Source of the DNA: Defluviitaleaceae bacterium | GTDB lineage: Bacteria > Bacillota > Clostridia > Lachnospirales > WQUN01 | Direction: 5' to 3' | DNA length: 32,738 nucleotides | Assembly (NCBI GenBank): GCA_009781765.1 | Contig: WQVC01000025.1 | Span: forward strand, 1 to 32,738 | Part shown: in pieces, positions 14,687 through 22,290 of the stretch | Numbering within the stretch: position 1 is the first letter of the stretch | Layout: each line of letters opens with the position of its first letter | The notes under the pieces: model-generated | Database searches by the model: none | Seen by the model: only the letters and a program-made list of their open reading frames with translations | What the model was told of the DNA's origin: nothing | Made by a program: the position numbers and the translations under genes

Positions 14687-14788
14687 TAGCGAACGACCTT
14701 GAGAACCGTGAAGGCGAGGCGGGAAATCGCGGGATTCAGCGCGTTTTCCGACGAAGCCTGAACGGGCTTCTCAAGTACGTTCGCGATA
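14687..14788 (+). repeat. GCTTC-loop palindromic element, array unit 3
   Basis: About 102 bp, following unit 2 without a gap. The outer arms are TAGCGAACG...CTTGAGAA and TTCTCAAG.ACGTTCGCGATA. Core: AGGC-GAGG, stem GGGAAAtCGCG/CGCGTTTTCC, loop GGATTCAG, ACGAA-GCCT. The left end is shared with the short element at 18033. It ends 29 bp before recO. Confidence 0.8.
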
Positions 14789-14817
14789 TGACACCGATTG
14801 ATTTTTTTGGAGGTTTT

Positions 14818-15507
14818 ATGAAAACAATTAAAGCGCGAGGCATTGTACTTAAAGAATACGAAACCGGCGAGTCGGACAAACGGCTTTTGCTTTTATGCAA
14901 GGGACTTGGGCGCGTTATGGTGCGCGCGCGCGGGGCGCGAAAGCCGAAAAGCAAATTTATGGCGTCGGCGCAGATTTTTACATACAGCGATTTTATTTTG
15001 ACGGAGGGCAGGGGATTCATGTCCGTTGCACAGGCCGATGTAATTGAAAGTTTTTACGAACTGCGTACCGACTACGACCGGCTTTGCGCCGCGTATGCAA
15101 TCACGGAAGTATGCGACAAGGCGTTGCGCGAAAGCGAAAACTGCGACGCAATTTTGCTTCTTGTGCTGAAATCGCTTGCGCATTTGACAAAGGAAAAATT
15201 TCCGCCGGCGCAGATTTCCGCCGTATTTATGTTGCGTTTTTTCGATGTTTACGGACTCCGGCCGCGCACGGATGAATGCGTCGTTTGCGGCGCGAAGGAG
15301 ATGCCGGAATTTTTTTTCTGCGAAGAAGGCATTTTATGTGCCGCACACGGAGTTCTGCCGATTTCCCGTTCGGCCGTTGCGGCGATGTCGCATATATTAA
15401 CCGGCAAACTTTCGGAGGCGTTTCAGTTTGAGGCAAACGACAGCTTGCTGGAAGAGTTAAACAAAACCGCAAAGCTCTTGTGGAATTTTCATTTCGGGGT
15501 ATCCTGA
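14818..15507 (+). CDS. recO: DNA repair protein RecO
   Basis: 229 residues, near the usual 230-260. RecO binds SSB-coated single-stranded DNA and loads RecA with RecR in gap repair, and anneals strands. The N-terminal OB fold contains KARGIVLKEYETGESDKRLL and GARKPKSKF. The zinc site in the C-terminal half has CVVCGAKE followed by CEEGILCAAHG. The ATG at 14818 has GGAGG four bases upstream; an earlier ATG at 14788 lacks one and lies in the repeat end. YqzL upstream is conserved context, but era and glyQS, its usual outer neighbours, are not here. Confidence 0.95.
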   Translation: MKTIKARGIVLKEYETGESDKRLLLLCKGLGRVMVRARGARKPKSKFMASAQIFTYSDFILTEGRGFMSVAQADVIESFYELRTDYDRLCAAYAITEVCDKALRESENCDAILLLVLKSLAHLTKEKFPPAQISAVFMLRFFDVYGLRPRTDECVVCGAKEMPEFFFCEEGILCAAHGVLPISRSAVAAMSHILTGKLSEAFQFEANDSLLEELNKTAKLLWNFHFGVS

Positions 15508-16058
15508 TAGAAAAATTCATTCAAGTGGCGTTGAGTTTGCCCTGTCTGCATTGTTGAGGTTTTGCGTCACCGGGAAGTTGTCGCTTCGCCCGAATGTCAC
15601 GACGGTCGATTGCGAAAATATATTCGAAAATGCTAGACGTCGAAATATTATTCGATTACATTAAAGTCAAGCGAAGAGGCAACGCCTTGACGCTGAACAC
15701 ATAACGGAACAATACGTGCATAGTATTAAACCGCCGACCATCGCTGTACGCAATCCATATTTGAGATAGGCTTCATGTCGTGCAAAATGTTGAGACAATA
15801 TGCGAATCAGGAAAAAACAGAAATATACCTTGGAACATATGGACAGGCGCGTTAAATAAAATGCCTCTCTTTGCCGTACAGTCGAAGAGTTTAGCCCTTT
15901 ATTCTTGCTCCCCGTCATTTCTGTTATTTGCTGTTGCCTCCGTGGGTGGGGATTATGTTGGGTATATTTTTTGCCTGTTCCGCATTCGATAAGACCGACG
16001 GGGCAGAACAGGCAAAAAATCCAACACTTGACTTGCAGTTTCTGTGATGGTTTTCAAA
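15508..16058. other. Gene-free stretch after recO
   Basis: No recognisable gene on either strand. At 15549-15719 there is a long imperfect palindrome (ATTGTT...GTTGTCGCTTCGC against GCGAAGAGGCAAC...GGAACAAT) around an AT-rich AATATATTCGAAAATG centre. A minus-strand open frame at 15667-15918 (83 codons) resembles nothing I know and has unusual Cys/Phe-rich composition. No clear terminator follows recO. Confidence 0.4.
15966..16020. repeat. Perfect 15-bp inverted repeat
   Basis: ATTTTTTGCCTGTTC (15966-15980) and its exact complement (16006-16020) flank 25 bp. A-rich rather than T-rich sequence follows on each strand, so it is not a standard terminator. It may be an element end or an operator. 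Confidence 0.6.
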
Positions 16059-16204
16059 AGACCTGTCCTGAAACTGTAATCCTCGCTTCGGGATTGCACG
16101 GCAAAACGCCTCGCTTATTGTCGCCTTGCTTCGCAGAAGCGATTGCCGCCCGCAAGCCGCAGGGCAACCCCGAAACGAAAATTCTGAAATTATAGGACAG
16201 GTCT
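16059..16204. repeat. Palindromic element, family A copy 2
   Basis: 146 bp bounded by AGACCTGTCCT and AGGACAGGTCT. The interior follows the element at 2451-2587 in reverse orientation: CTTCGGGATT, CACGGCAAA, CCTCGCTT, TTGTCG, GCTTCGCA, GCAAGCCG. The terminal repeats differ completely from that copy, but again match each other. Confidence 0.8.
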
Positions 16205-16213
16205 AAAACGAAT

Positions 16214-16261
16214 AAAAGGCTGTTGCGAGAACGTGAATGCGTCCGACAACAGCCTTTTTTT
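16214..16261. terminator. Bidirectional intrinsic terminator
   Basis: AAAAGGCTGTTG (16214-16225) pairs with CAACAGCCTTTT (16247-16258). Seven T follow on the plus strand and TTTTATTCGTTTT on the minus strand. No intact gene ends close to it on either side. Confidence 0.75.
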
Positions 16262-16388
16262 GTGTGGTTATGAATTTGTTTGATTTGATTTTTAAAGCAG
16301 TTCTTTCGGGTTGCGCATAAATGAGCGGTTATACAGCGGCTTCGGCACGGAGCGGTGCGGTCAGTTTCGGGGCGAACCCCTTCCTGTG

Positions 16389-16487
16389 TAATAAATCGCG
16401 TCTGAAATCATTTCGCCCTTCGTCGAGAACCGGCCTGAAGCCGCCGGTTCTCGCCTCGCGCTCAATTGTTTCAGACTACGATTATTA
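16389..16487 (-). repeat. GCTTC-loop palindromic element, solo copy
   Basis: 99 bp, reverse orientation to 14588-14686. Read on the minus strand the outer stem is GTCTGAAA/TTTCAGAC, the inner stem a perfect 10-bp CGAGAACCGG/CCGGTTCTCG, the loop CGGCTTCAGG, and the internal loop GAGG/ACGAAG. Relative to unit 2, the outer stem has a T-A to C-G change and the inner stem a G-C to A-T and an A-T to G-C change, all paired. Confidence 0.85.
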
Positions 16488-16641
16488 CCTGTTGGCAAAC
16501 ACGTCCTTTGGCATAGAAGCGACTGCTCTGTTTCTCGGTTGCAAAGCAAGTATATCCCAAGCGTCATACGAAGATATCCGGAACGGTTCTGAGAAAAATT
16601 CCTGGAATTTTTCCTGGATTTATGCAACCTTGATGACATCA

Positions 16642-16722
16642 AAAAAATCGCGCGTAAGCGCGATTTTTTATAAAAGTTTTCAAGGGGTTCGGGGAAACTT
16701 TTTCAAAAGTTTCCCCGGTCTT
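16642..16722. terminator. Twin hairpins at the lipoprotein 3' end
   Basis: AAAAAATCGCGC-gtaa-GCGCGATTTTTT (16642-16669) has T runs on both strands and can end the minus-strand lipoprotein gene at 16726. GGGGAAACTTT/AAAGTTTCCCC (about 16693-16716) follows, with T7 on the plus strand. Both parts belong to the composite repeat family seen at 796, 24433 and 30807. Confidence 0.65.
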
Positions 16723-16725
16723 TTT

Positions 16726-17889
16726 TTAAAACATATCATTTTCGCCGGTGTTGCTGATAACCACATCGCCGCAAGAAATCCATGCTGCGGCCTCGAGTGC
16801 GCGCCCGAAAAAGCCCATGGGTACGAACAATATTTCGTCAACCAACGCCGGCGGTGCGCCGAGTGAAACTGTATCAAGGCGACCAATCATGTAGGCGTCT
16901 TCGCCTTCTATGAATGCGACGGCGTGCGGGCCTGCGCCGTACATTCCGACCACCGTGCCAAAGCCTTCGCCGGTGACCGTGTAGCCCAGAGCTTCGGCAA
17001 TCGCAACAACGGGAAGCATTACGACTCCGGCTTCGCGGTCGATGAAGGGGCGGGGAGAGTCGATGGCGGTGTCATTTACGACAATTTGAACGGTTTCGGG
17101 GTCAAACATGCTGTCCCACATCATGTCTAAATCTTCTTGGGTCAGTTCCAATCCGCCGCCCCAACCGAAGTCGATTTCGCCGCCGTCAAATCCTGCAAAA
17201 TCATCGTCCGTGAGCCACAGCTCCGGATGCACTGCGCGTTCGAACAGTACCACTATTTTTTCAGAGGATAAAACGGCTATGGTGCGATTTTTTAATTCGT
17301 CAAGCTCGCCATCAAAGAGTGTTCCATCTTGGAAAATGATTTCCGTATCCGCGCCGATTTCAAGCTCATCGCTGAAATGCGTTACGGTTACGTCGGGGTC
17401 GGATACGAGAAGCCGCGCATTGTGTTGCGGCGGATAAATAAGAATCATTGCCGCGCCGACTTCATAAAAACCGGTAACGCTCGCGCCGACTTCAAGTTCG
17501 CCGTCCAAGAAAATCGCGGTGAGCCGGTCTATCGTGAAATTAACTGTGGGGCTGTAGCCGTCGGCATCTTCTTCGCCCTGCACCATTACGGATAACATGT
17601 GCGAAACCGGCTCATCGTCAACCGGCGCCGGCCCCAAGCCCGACATAATTTCTACTACTGTACCGCTGAAGCTCATAAATTCCGGCATAGTCCAAGTCCA
17701 ATCGTCAGAAATTTCGCAACCCGTAAAGTGATTCACTAAGTCGTAGGGTTCGTCTGTGTGCCCGAGAAGCTCAACATCCGAGCCGAGTGCCCCGAGAACT
17801 TGCGTTTCTTCCGGTGTGCAGCCCGTTGAGAAAGCCATCAACCCTGCAACTGCACCGACGGATAAAATTCTTACAAGCCAATTTTTCAT
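16726..17889 (-). CDS. Lipoprotein with copper-amine-oxidase-N-like domain
   Basis: 387 residues with a lipoprotein signal (VAGLMAFSTGC, Cys24). The middle part contains LIYPPQHNARLLV and acidic, glycine-rich stretches. The last ~120 residues have the pattern of the Cu_amine_oxidN1 domain (PF07833): VVNDTAIDSPRPFI, MLPVVAIAEALGYTV, then a second half ending FVPMGFFGRALEAAAW. In Firmicutes this domain is common on surface proteins and has no known enzyme activity. The start at 17889 has GGAGG eight bases upstream and is preferred over the longer frame from 17985, which runs into a repeat. It is divergent from sigE. Confidence 0.85.
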   Translation of the reverse strand: MKNWLVRILSVGAVAGLMAFSTGCTPEETQVLGALGSDVELLGHTDEPYDLVNHFTGCEISDDWTWTMPEFMSFSGTVVEIMSGLGPAPVDDEPVSHMLSVMVQGEEDADGYSPTVNFTIDRLTAIFLDGELEVGASVTGFYEVGAAMILIYPPQHNARLLVSDPDVTVTHFSDELEIGADTEIIFQDGTLFDGELDELKNRTIAVLSSEKIVVLFERAVHPELWLTDDDFAGFDGGEIDFGWGGGLELTQEDLDMMWDSMFDPETVQIVVNDTAIDSPRPFIDREAGVVMLPVVAIAEALGYTVTGEGFGTVVGMYGAGPHAVAFIEGEDAYMIGRLDTVSLGAPPALVDEILFVPMGFFGRALEAAAWISCGDVVISNTGENDMF

Positions 17890-17920
17890 TTTAATTACCT
17901 CCGTTTTTTTTATGCGCATA

Positions 17921-18031
17921 GGAGAGTGTTGAAAAATTACGCTTTCGCATATGCCGCATCTCGTAAAATGACCCGAAGCTGTCATTTTCCTGCGATGCAG
18001 GCACAGCTCAAGCTATTTTTCAACACTCTCC
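17921..18031 (-). repeat. Palindromic element, related GCTTC-loop type
   Basis: 111 bp bounded by GGAGAGTGTTGAAAAAT (17921-17937) and its exact complement (18015-18031). On the minus strand the core is GCATC-GCAG, stem GAAAATGAC, loop AGCTTCGG, stem GTCATTTT, ACGA-GATGC. This has the same order of stem, internal loop with ACGA, stem and GCTTC loop as the 14487-14788 units. It lies in the gap between two divergent genes. Confidence 0.75.
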
Positions 18032-18032
18032 A

Positions 18033-18069
18033 TAGCGAACGCACTTGAGAACCGTGAAGGCGTTCGCTG
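18033..18069 (+). repeat. Short derivative of array unit 3 lacking the core
   Basis: TAGCGAACG.ACTTGAGAACCGTGAAGGCG matches the left end of 14687-14788, then jumps to TTCGCTGCA. The result is an AGCGAACGC/GCGTTCGCT hairpin of about 35 bp. The GCTTC core is deleted. It directly follows the 17921 element, repeating the abutting order seen before recO. Confidence 0.65.
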
Positions 18070-18128
18070 CATTTGCAAGATAATACCCGGCAGCGACAAT
18101 AAACATTACACGCGAAAATGAAAATTTT

Positions 18129-18161
18129 CCGACAAATTCCGCTGTCGTTAAAGGCTATAAT
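18129..18161 (+). promoter_or_regulatory. Candidate spoIIG-type promoter of sigE
   Basis: TATAAT (18156-18161) lies 24 bp before the ATG. CCGACA at 18129-18134 is a poor -35 at a long 21-bp distance. TTTGTCGGAA on the minus strand (about 18136-18127) and TGTCGTTA (18143-18150) resemble Spo0A boxes (TGTCGAA). The B. subtilis spoIIG promoter likewise has an over-long spacer with 0A boxes near the -35. Confidence 0.4.
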
Positions 18162-18185
18162 TGCCAAACAGGACGGAGGGATTTT

Positions 18186-18914
18186 ATGTTTGGTGCAATT
18201 TATTCTAAGGCGCGCGACTTGATATTGGGTGCGCTTGCTTTAACAGAGGAAAATACGGGCTATTACATAGGCGGAAGCGAGGTTCTTCCCGCGCCGCTTG
18301 CCGCGGAAGAGGAGGCGGATTTACTTTCGCTTCTCGGAACTGACGATGATAGCGGAGCGAAGGCAACGCTTATTGAACGAAATTTGCGTCTTGTTGTGTA
18401 CATTGCGCGAAAATTTGAAAACACGGGCATCAACGTGGAAGATTTAATTTCAATCGGAACAATCGGACTGATTAAAGCAATCAACACGTTTCGACCGGAC
18501 AAAAAAATTAAATTGGCAACGTACGCAAGCCGTTGCATCGAAAACGAAATTTTAATGTATTTGCGCCGAAACACGCGCACAAAATCCGAAATTTCCATCG
18601 ACGAGCCGTTGAATATCGACTGGGAAGGCAACGAACTTTTGCTTTCGGATATTCTCGGCACGGAAGCCGATGTTATTTCGCGCGACATTGAGGACGAAGT
18701 TGACAAGGAACTTTTAAGCATCGCCCTCGAAAAACTTTCACCGCGCGAGCGAAAAATTATAGAACTTCGTTTCGGTTTGTACGCCGGCGGCGAAGAAAAA
18801 ACACAGAAGGAAGTCGCAGATTTACTGGGAATTTCTCAGTCGTACATCTCGCGACTGGAGAAAAAAATTATCGGTCGGCTCAAAAAAGAAATCGGTCGTA
18901 TGGCGGTCGGTTGA
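18186..18914 (+). CDS. sigE: Sporulation sigma factor SigE (pro-form)
   Basis: 242 residues, close to B. subtilis pro-SigE in length and sequence: [66 protein letters not shown] and [17 protein letters not shown]. The region 4 helix-turn-helix is [20 protein letters not shown]. SigE directs early mother-cell transcription in sporulation. Residues 1-26 before YYIGG correspond to the pro-peptide that SpoIIGA removes. spoIIGA, normally just upstream, and sigG, often just downstream, are both absent here. The ATG has GGAGGG five bases upstream. It heads a five-gene operon with 32 bp to the next gene. Confidence 0.93.
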   Translation: MFGAIYSKARDLILGALALTEENTGYYIGGSEVLPAPLAAEEEADLLSLLGTDDDSGAKATLIERNLRLVVYIARKFENTGINVEDLISIGTIGLIKAINTFRPDKKIKLATYASRCIENEILMYLRRNTRTKSEISIDEPLNIDWEGNELLLSDILGTEADVISRDIEDEVDKELLSIALEKLSPRERKIIELRFGLYAGGEEKTQKEVADLLGISQSYISRLEKKIIGRLKKEIGRMAVG

Positions 18915-18946
18915 ATTTAATGGTATAGTGAACGCGGGGGGAGAAG

Positions 18947-19942
18947 ATGCGAAGGACGAAACGAACCTATCGACCGTATCGCACGGGCAAGCGACGCAAC
19001 ATGAAGCCTCGGCTTTTTATCGCCCTCGCGGCGACGCTTGGTGTCGGCCTTGCGGGTTATCTTGCGATATGTACTGCTTTAACCGACACTCCCGCCGCGC
19101 CCCCCGCAGAGCGCATTTCACTGTCCGCACCGGCCGGCATTTCGGGCGTTTCTTTTGAAGCACCGCCGAAAGCGTCGCCGGCGTCGGGAACGCAGCCCGA
19201 CAAGAGAGCGTTGCGGCAAGAGTCGTATATTGTCGATTTTGATGCGATTCCGCTTGAGTACACCCGGCTTCCTTTCTACATACCGGAAAACAGCTTGCTG
19301 TACGCGGAATTTTCGCAAAGTCGCCCGGATTTAGACCCGGAAGCCGTCGTTTGGATGGTAAATGCGTTTGTTCACGTGCCGTTTTATTCGGAAATTCAGG
19401 TCAATTACAGCCCGAATCCGCTGCTGATTACCCCTGCATTTCGTCTTCCGTATGATTTTGCGCCCACCGCGCTTGTTCCGGTAAACCACGACGACTGCCC
19501 GCATCTCGCAACGCCGGAAACAGTTGCGGCGTTTCGGGAGATGCGTTATTCTGCGCGGGCGGCGGGTTTTAATTTGTCGGTAGTGTCGGGGCATCGCACC
19601 TCACAGCGACAATTGCGACTCTGGAACAACGGCGGCCGCCGCGACGGACGAATCGCTCGCCCGTATCACAGCGAGCATCAAACCGGTCGCGCGTTGGATT
19701 TTTGGGGACCCGGCGGACGCGGGCTTATGGATTCAAATTCGCCGGTCGGACGTTGGGCGGCGGCAAACGCGCATCATTACGGCTTTATCGTGCGTTATCG
19801 CGCCGAAGCTACGCATATCACGGGCTACATATACGAGCCGTGGCACTTCACATATGTGGGTTTAGAAATTTCATTGTATATGCATAATAATAATATCCTC
19901 AGTCTTGAGGAGTTTGTCGGCAGAAATCCTGACCTCCGCTGA
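18947..19942 (+). CDS. VanY-type D-Ala-D-Ala carboxypeptidase
   Basis: 331 residues with a basic N-terminus, a membrane helix (about 21-44) and a Ser/Pro/Ala-rich linker. The peptidase M15 (VanY) domain follows: SGHRTS at 214-219, SEHQTGRALD with zinc ligands H244 and D251, and EPWHF with catalytic E297 and zinc ligand H300. It trims the terminal D-Ala of peptidoglycan stems outside the membrane. Being directly downstream of sigE suggests a role in spore cortex or engulfment-stage wall remodelling (inference). The start has GGGGGGAG eight bases upstream. The N-terminal region of about 200 residues is longer than in simple VanY proteins. Confidence 0.9.
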   Translation: MRRTKRTYRPYRTGKRRNMKPRLFIALAATLGVGLAGYLAICTALTDTPAAPPAERISLSAPAGISGVSFEAPPKASPASGTQPDKRALRQESYIVDFDAIPLEYTRLPFYIPENSLLYAEFSQSRPDLDPEAVVWMVNAFVHVPFYSEIQVNYSPNPLLITPAFRLPYDFAPTALVPVNHDDCPHLATPETVAAFREMRYSARAAGFNLSVVSGHRTSQRQLRLWNNGGRRDGRIARPYHSEHQTGRALDFWGPGGRGLMDSNSPVGRWAAANAHHYGFIVRYRAEATHITGYIYEPWHFTYVGLEISLYMHNNNILSLEEFVGRNPDLR

Positions 19943-19962
19943 TTCAAAGGGAGAATTTCACC

Positions 19963-20628
19963 ATGGAGAAACTTTACACACGCGGCGAAGAACTTTTTAA
20001 TATGATTACGCACATTGTCGGCGGGGGCTTAGGACTCGTCGCGCTTGTTGCGTGTGTAATTGTTGCGGCATTTCACCAAAACGTACTCGGAATAATAAGC
20101 GGCATAATTTACGGCTGTATGGTAATACTTTTGTTCACAATGTCGAGTATTTATCACGGGCTCGGCATCGGTAAGCCGAAAATGGTGTTTCGCATACTCG
20201 ACCACTGCACAATTTATTTGCTCATCGCGGGAACATATACGCCGATTCTTTTGTCGCAATTTATGCGGCAAGAACCCGTTACCGCATGGATAATGTTCGG
20301 ACTGATTTGGGGCTTTGCAATTTTGGGCGTAACCCTCACTGCTATCAACCGCAAGCGATTTAAATATTTCGCCCTTGCGTGTTATCTCGGCATGGGTTGG
20401 ATGGCGATTTTTCGCGTAAATATGCTTGTTTATGTGCTTGGCGCACCGTTTTTTATTCTGATTCTGATTGGCGGAATTTTGTACACCGTCGGCGTTATTT
20501 TTTATGTTGCCGGCGGCAAAAAAAAGTACATGCACAGCGTTTTTCATCTGTTTGTAAACGCCGCGTCGATTTTGCATTCCGTTGCGATTGCAGTTTTTGT
20601 CATGCCGGGAGGTTTTGAATATGTATGA
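19963..20628 (+). CDS. Hemolysin III (HlyIII/PAQR-like) membrane protein
   Basis: 221 residues with seven predicted helices. Family motifs are EELFNMITHIVGGGLGLV at the N-terminus, SSIYHGL, DHCTIYLLIAGTYTP, and HSVFHLFVNAASILH near the end. The His and Asp residues of SSIYH, DH and HSVFH are the conserved metal-site residues of the PAQR superfamily. Despite the family name, a haemolytic role is not implied; a lipid or membrane-homeostasis hydrolase role is more likely. The start has GGGAGA upstream, 20 bp after the VanY gene. It overlaps lgt by 8 bp. Confidence 0.92.
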   Translation: MEKLYTRGEELFNMITHIVGGGLGLVALVACVIVAAFHQNVLGIISGIIYGCMVILLFTMSSIYHGLGIGKPKMVFRILDHCTIYLLIAGTYTPILLSQFMRQEPVTAWIMFGLIWGFAILGVTLTAINRKRFKYFALACYLGMGWMAIFRVNMLVYVLGAPFFILILIGGILYTVGVIFYVAGGKKKYMHSVFHLFVNAASILHSVAIAVFVMPGGFEYV

Positions 20629-21526
20629 TATAGGATTTCCCAATATCGGCATTTTTTTCAGAAATGTGCCGCGAATTATGTTTACGATTCCGATTATTGA
20701 CCGTCCGATTTATTGGTACGGCTTTATGGTGGTTTCGGGCATACTCGCGGCTTATTTTTTAGCCGTTTGGTGGATTAAAAAAACCGGTCAAAGAGTCGAG
20801 GACTACACCGACTTGCTTTTGCTCGGTGTGCCGCTCGCGCTGATTGGCCTGCGCACGCATTATCTGATTTTCATGCACAGCGGAGTTTACAATTTACAAA
20901 CTTTTTTCGGCGCGTTTTTGCGATTCGACCAAGGCGGACTCGCCATCTACGGCGGAATAATCGGTGCGCTTCTTGCCGGAGTAATTATCGCCAAGCGGAA
21001 AAAAATCCCGTTCACAACGCTTGCCGACACCGCCGCACCCAGTATGCTTTTGGGACAAGTTATCGGGCGTTTCGGAAACTTTTTTAATCGCGAGGCTTTC
21101 GGCGGCTACACCGACAGCCTTTTTGCCATGAGCATGAACACAGAAAACGTCCCCGGCTTTCCTCACGGCTCGCATATTACCCCGGAAATGATTGAAAACA
21201 TCACAATTATCGACAGTTATCAGTTTATCCGGGTTCATCCGACGTTCCTGTACGAAGCGTTTTTTAATTTGCTTTTGATGGTCGCGCTTTTAATTTATCG
21301 TCCGCACAAGAAATTTAACGGCGAAATTATTTTGATGTATTTGTGCGGATACGGCGTAATTCGCTTCTTTATCGAAAGTTTGCGAACCGACCAAATGATG
21401 CTGTTTAACACCGGGCTGCCGGTTAATCAAGTATTGGCGGCTTTGTTTGCCGTAATTTGCGCGGCGTTTATTATATGGGGTCACGTGCGAGCGCGTCGCC
21501 CCGAAATTCAGAGGAGGAAAAAATGA
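20621..21526 (+). CDS. lgt: Prolipoprotein diacylglyceryl transferase
   Basis: 301 residues, seven membrane helices. Lgt moves the diacylglyceryl group of phosphatidylglycerol to the lipobox Cys of prolipoproteins, the first step in lipoprotein maturation. The signature GRFGNFFNREAFGG starts at residue 149, and HPTFLYEAFFNLLL follows at about 206. RPIYWYGFMVVSG is the conserved N-terminal helix. The ATG at 20621 has GGGAGG eight bases upstream; starts further up lie inside the previous gene. The lipoprotein adaptors and the lipoprotein at 16726 would be among its substrates. The next start overlaps its stop. Confidence 0.96.
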   Translation: MYDIGFPNIGIFFRNVPRIMFTIPIIDRPIYWYGFMVVSGILAAYFLAVWWIKKTGQRVEDYTDLLLLGVPLALIGLRTHYLIFMHSGVYNLQTFFGAFLRFDQGGLAIYGGIIGALLAGVIIAKRKKIPFTTLADTAAPSMLLGQVIGRFGNFFNREAFGGYTDSLFAMSMNTENVPGFPHGSHITPEMIENITIIDSYQFIRVHPTFLYEAFFNLLLMVALLIYRPHKKFNGEIILMYLCGYGVIRFFIESLRTDQMMLFNTGLPVNQVLAALFAVICAAFIIWGHVRARRPEIQRRKK

Positions 21527-22209
21527 AGCACTTACAGGAAAATCACGACAAACAGAATGAGGCGTATTTGACCGCCAAGGCAAAGCTGTTCGAAGAAGGC
21601 GGGCAACCCGGCGATTTCGCCGAAATTGCCAACGCGCGGCTTGACAAGTTGGCACCGACCGACACCGGAGGCAACTACCTCGAAACTCTCGATTTTTTTG
21701 TGTCGTTTTTCGACGACGTGGTTCTCGAATGCGCGGAAATCACCGACCGCCGCGAAGAAATCGAAACGAAAATTTTATCTTGGTGCGCAAAAATTTTGCC
21801 CGAAAAAAGCAAGCGCGACCCGGAAAACGAACACGTTACCGCACGAATTATCGACGGCGACGAAAAAATGTCTGATGCAATTTTGCACGACACAAACCCG
21901 TTGCGTCTCGGATTTTTCGCGTTTCTTGCTTATTGCGAAAAAAATCCCGCCTCCCCCGAGGTTTTGGAGTATTTGAAACTTGAGCGCGGGGTTCGCGCGT
22001 TTTTAACCAAGGGCGAAGACGCCGCCGCCTTCGCGTCTCTCGAAAAACTCCTTCTTTCCCCGGTAAATTGCGCAGAAAAGTATCTGCTTGTTGCCTTGTG
22101 CCTGTTTTATCAGGGCTTCGAGGACGACGCACGAAACTCGCTCGACGTCGGGCTGAAAATTTCCCCGAACAATCAGCGTCTTTTAAGCGCGAAGGATGCA
22201 CTCGGGTGA
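21523..22209 (+). CDS. Helical protein with TPR-like C-terminus, unknown role
   Basis: 228 residues without signal peptide or membrane helix. I do not recognise a family. It is acidic and mostly helical. The last ~60 residues (AEKYLLVALCLFYQGFEDDA then SLDVGLKISPNNQRLLSAKD) look like one or two TPR repeats. The ATG overlaps the stop of lgt (ATGA) and has GAGGAGG five bases upstream, so it is surely expressed with lgt. It ends the sigE operon in front of a strong terminator. Confidence 0.75.
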   Translation: MKHLQENHDKQNEAYLTAKAKLFEEGGQPGDFAEIANARLDKLAPTDTGGNYLETLDFFVSFFDDVVLECAEITDRREEIETKILSWCAKILPEKSKRDPENEHVTARIIDGDEKMSDAILHDTNPLRLGFFAFLAYCEKNPASPEVLEYLKLERGVRAFLTKGEDAAAFASLEKLLLSPVNCAEKYLLVALCLFYQGFEDDARNSLDVGLKISPNNQRLLSAKDALG

Positions 22210-22229
22210 GGCACGGTTTTTTAATGATT

Positions 22230-22287
22230 TGCGGGGCTTTGCCCCGCACCCCGCCCGCTTTTTGAAAAAAGCGGGGCAAAAACTTTA
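22230..22287. repeat. Composite GC-hairpin intergenic repeat, copy 2
   Basis: GCGGGGC-ttt-GCCCCGC hairpin followed by the 46-bp segment 22242-22287, which differs in one base from 807-852. It sits at the end of the sigE operon. Confidence 0.8.
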
Positions 22288-22290
22288 CTA

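Noticed and set aside
14496-14702. Open frames through the palindromes at 14588 and 16389 encode similar peptides (KQLSAR..P.AS.RF.TK.EMIS).
   Set aside because: The similarity follows from the repeat DNA. Differences are mostly non-synonymous and keep base pairing rather than the protein, and no ribosome site is present.
14487-14788. Palindromes could be integron attC sites.
   Set aside because: attC sites conserve the outer boxes (GTTRRRY/RYYYAAC) and vary in the centre. Here the centre is conserved and the ends vary, and no integrase or cassette genes are near.
14487-14788. The triple repeat array could be a CRISPR.
   Set aside because: Units are ~100 bp, abutting, in mixed orientation, with no constant repeat and spacer pattern and no cas genes.
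15667-15918. 83-codon minus-strand open frame after recO.
   Set aside because: No ribosome site, odd Cys/Phe-rich composition and no recognisable family; more likely chance in AT-rich sequence.
16292-16360. Minus-strand tail reading ...PLYNRSFMRNPKELL and stop, 35 bp before a terminator.
   Set aside because: It looks like the end of a lost gene, but only ~22 codons remain before an in-frame stop and I could not match it to a family.
17890-17985. Longer N-terminus for the minus-strand lipoprotein, from 17985.
   Set aside because: It would translate the palindromic element and remove the lipoprotein signal from the N-terminus, while the start at 17889 has a strong ribosome site.
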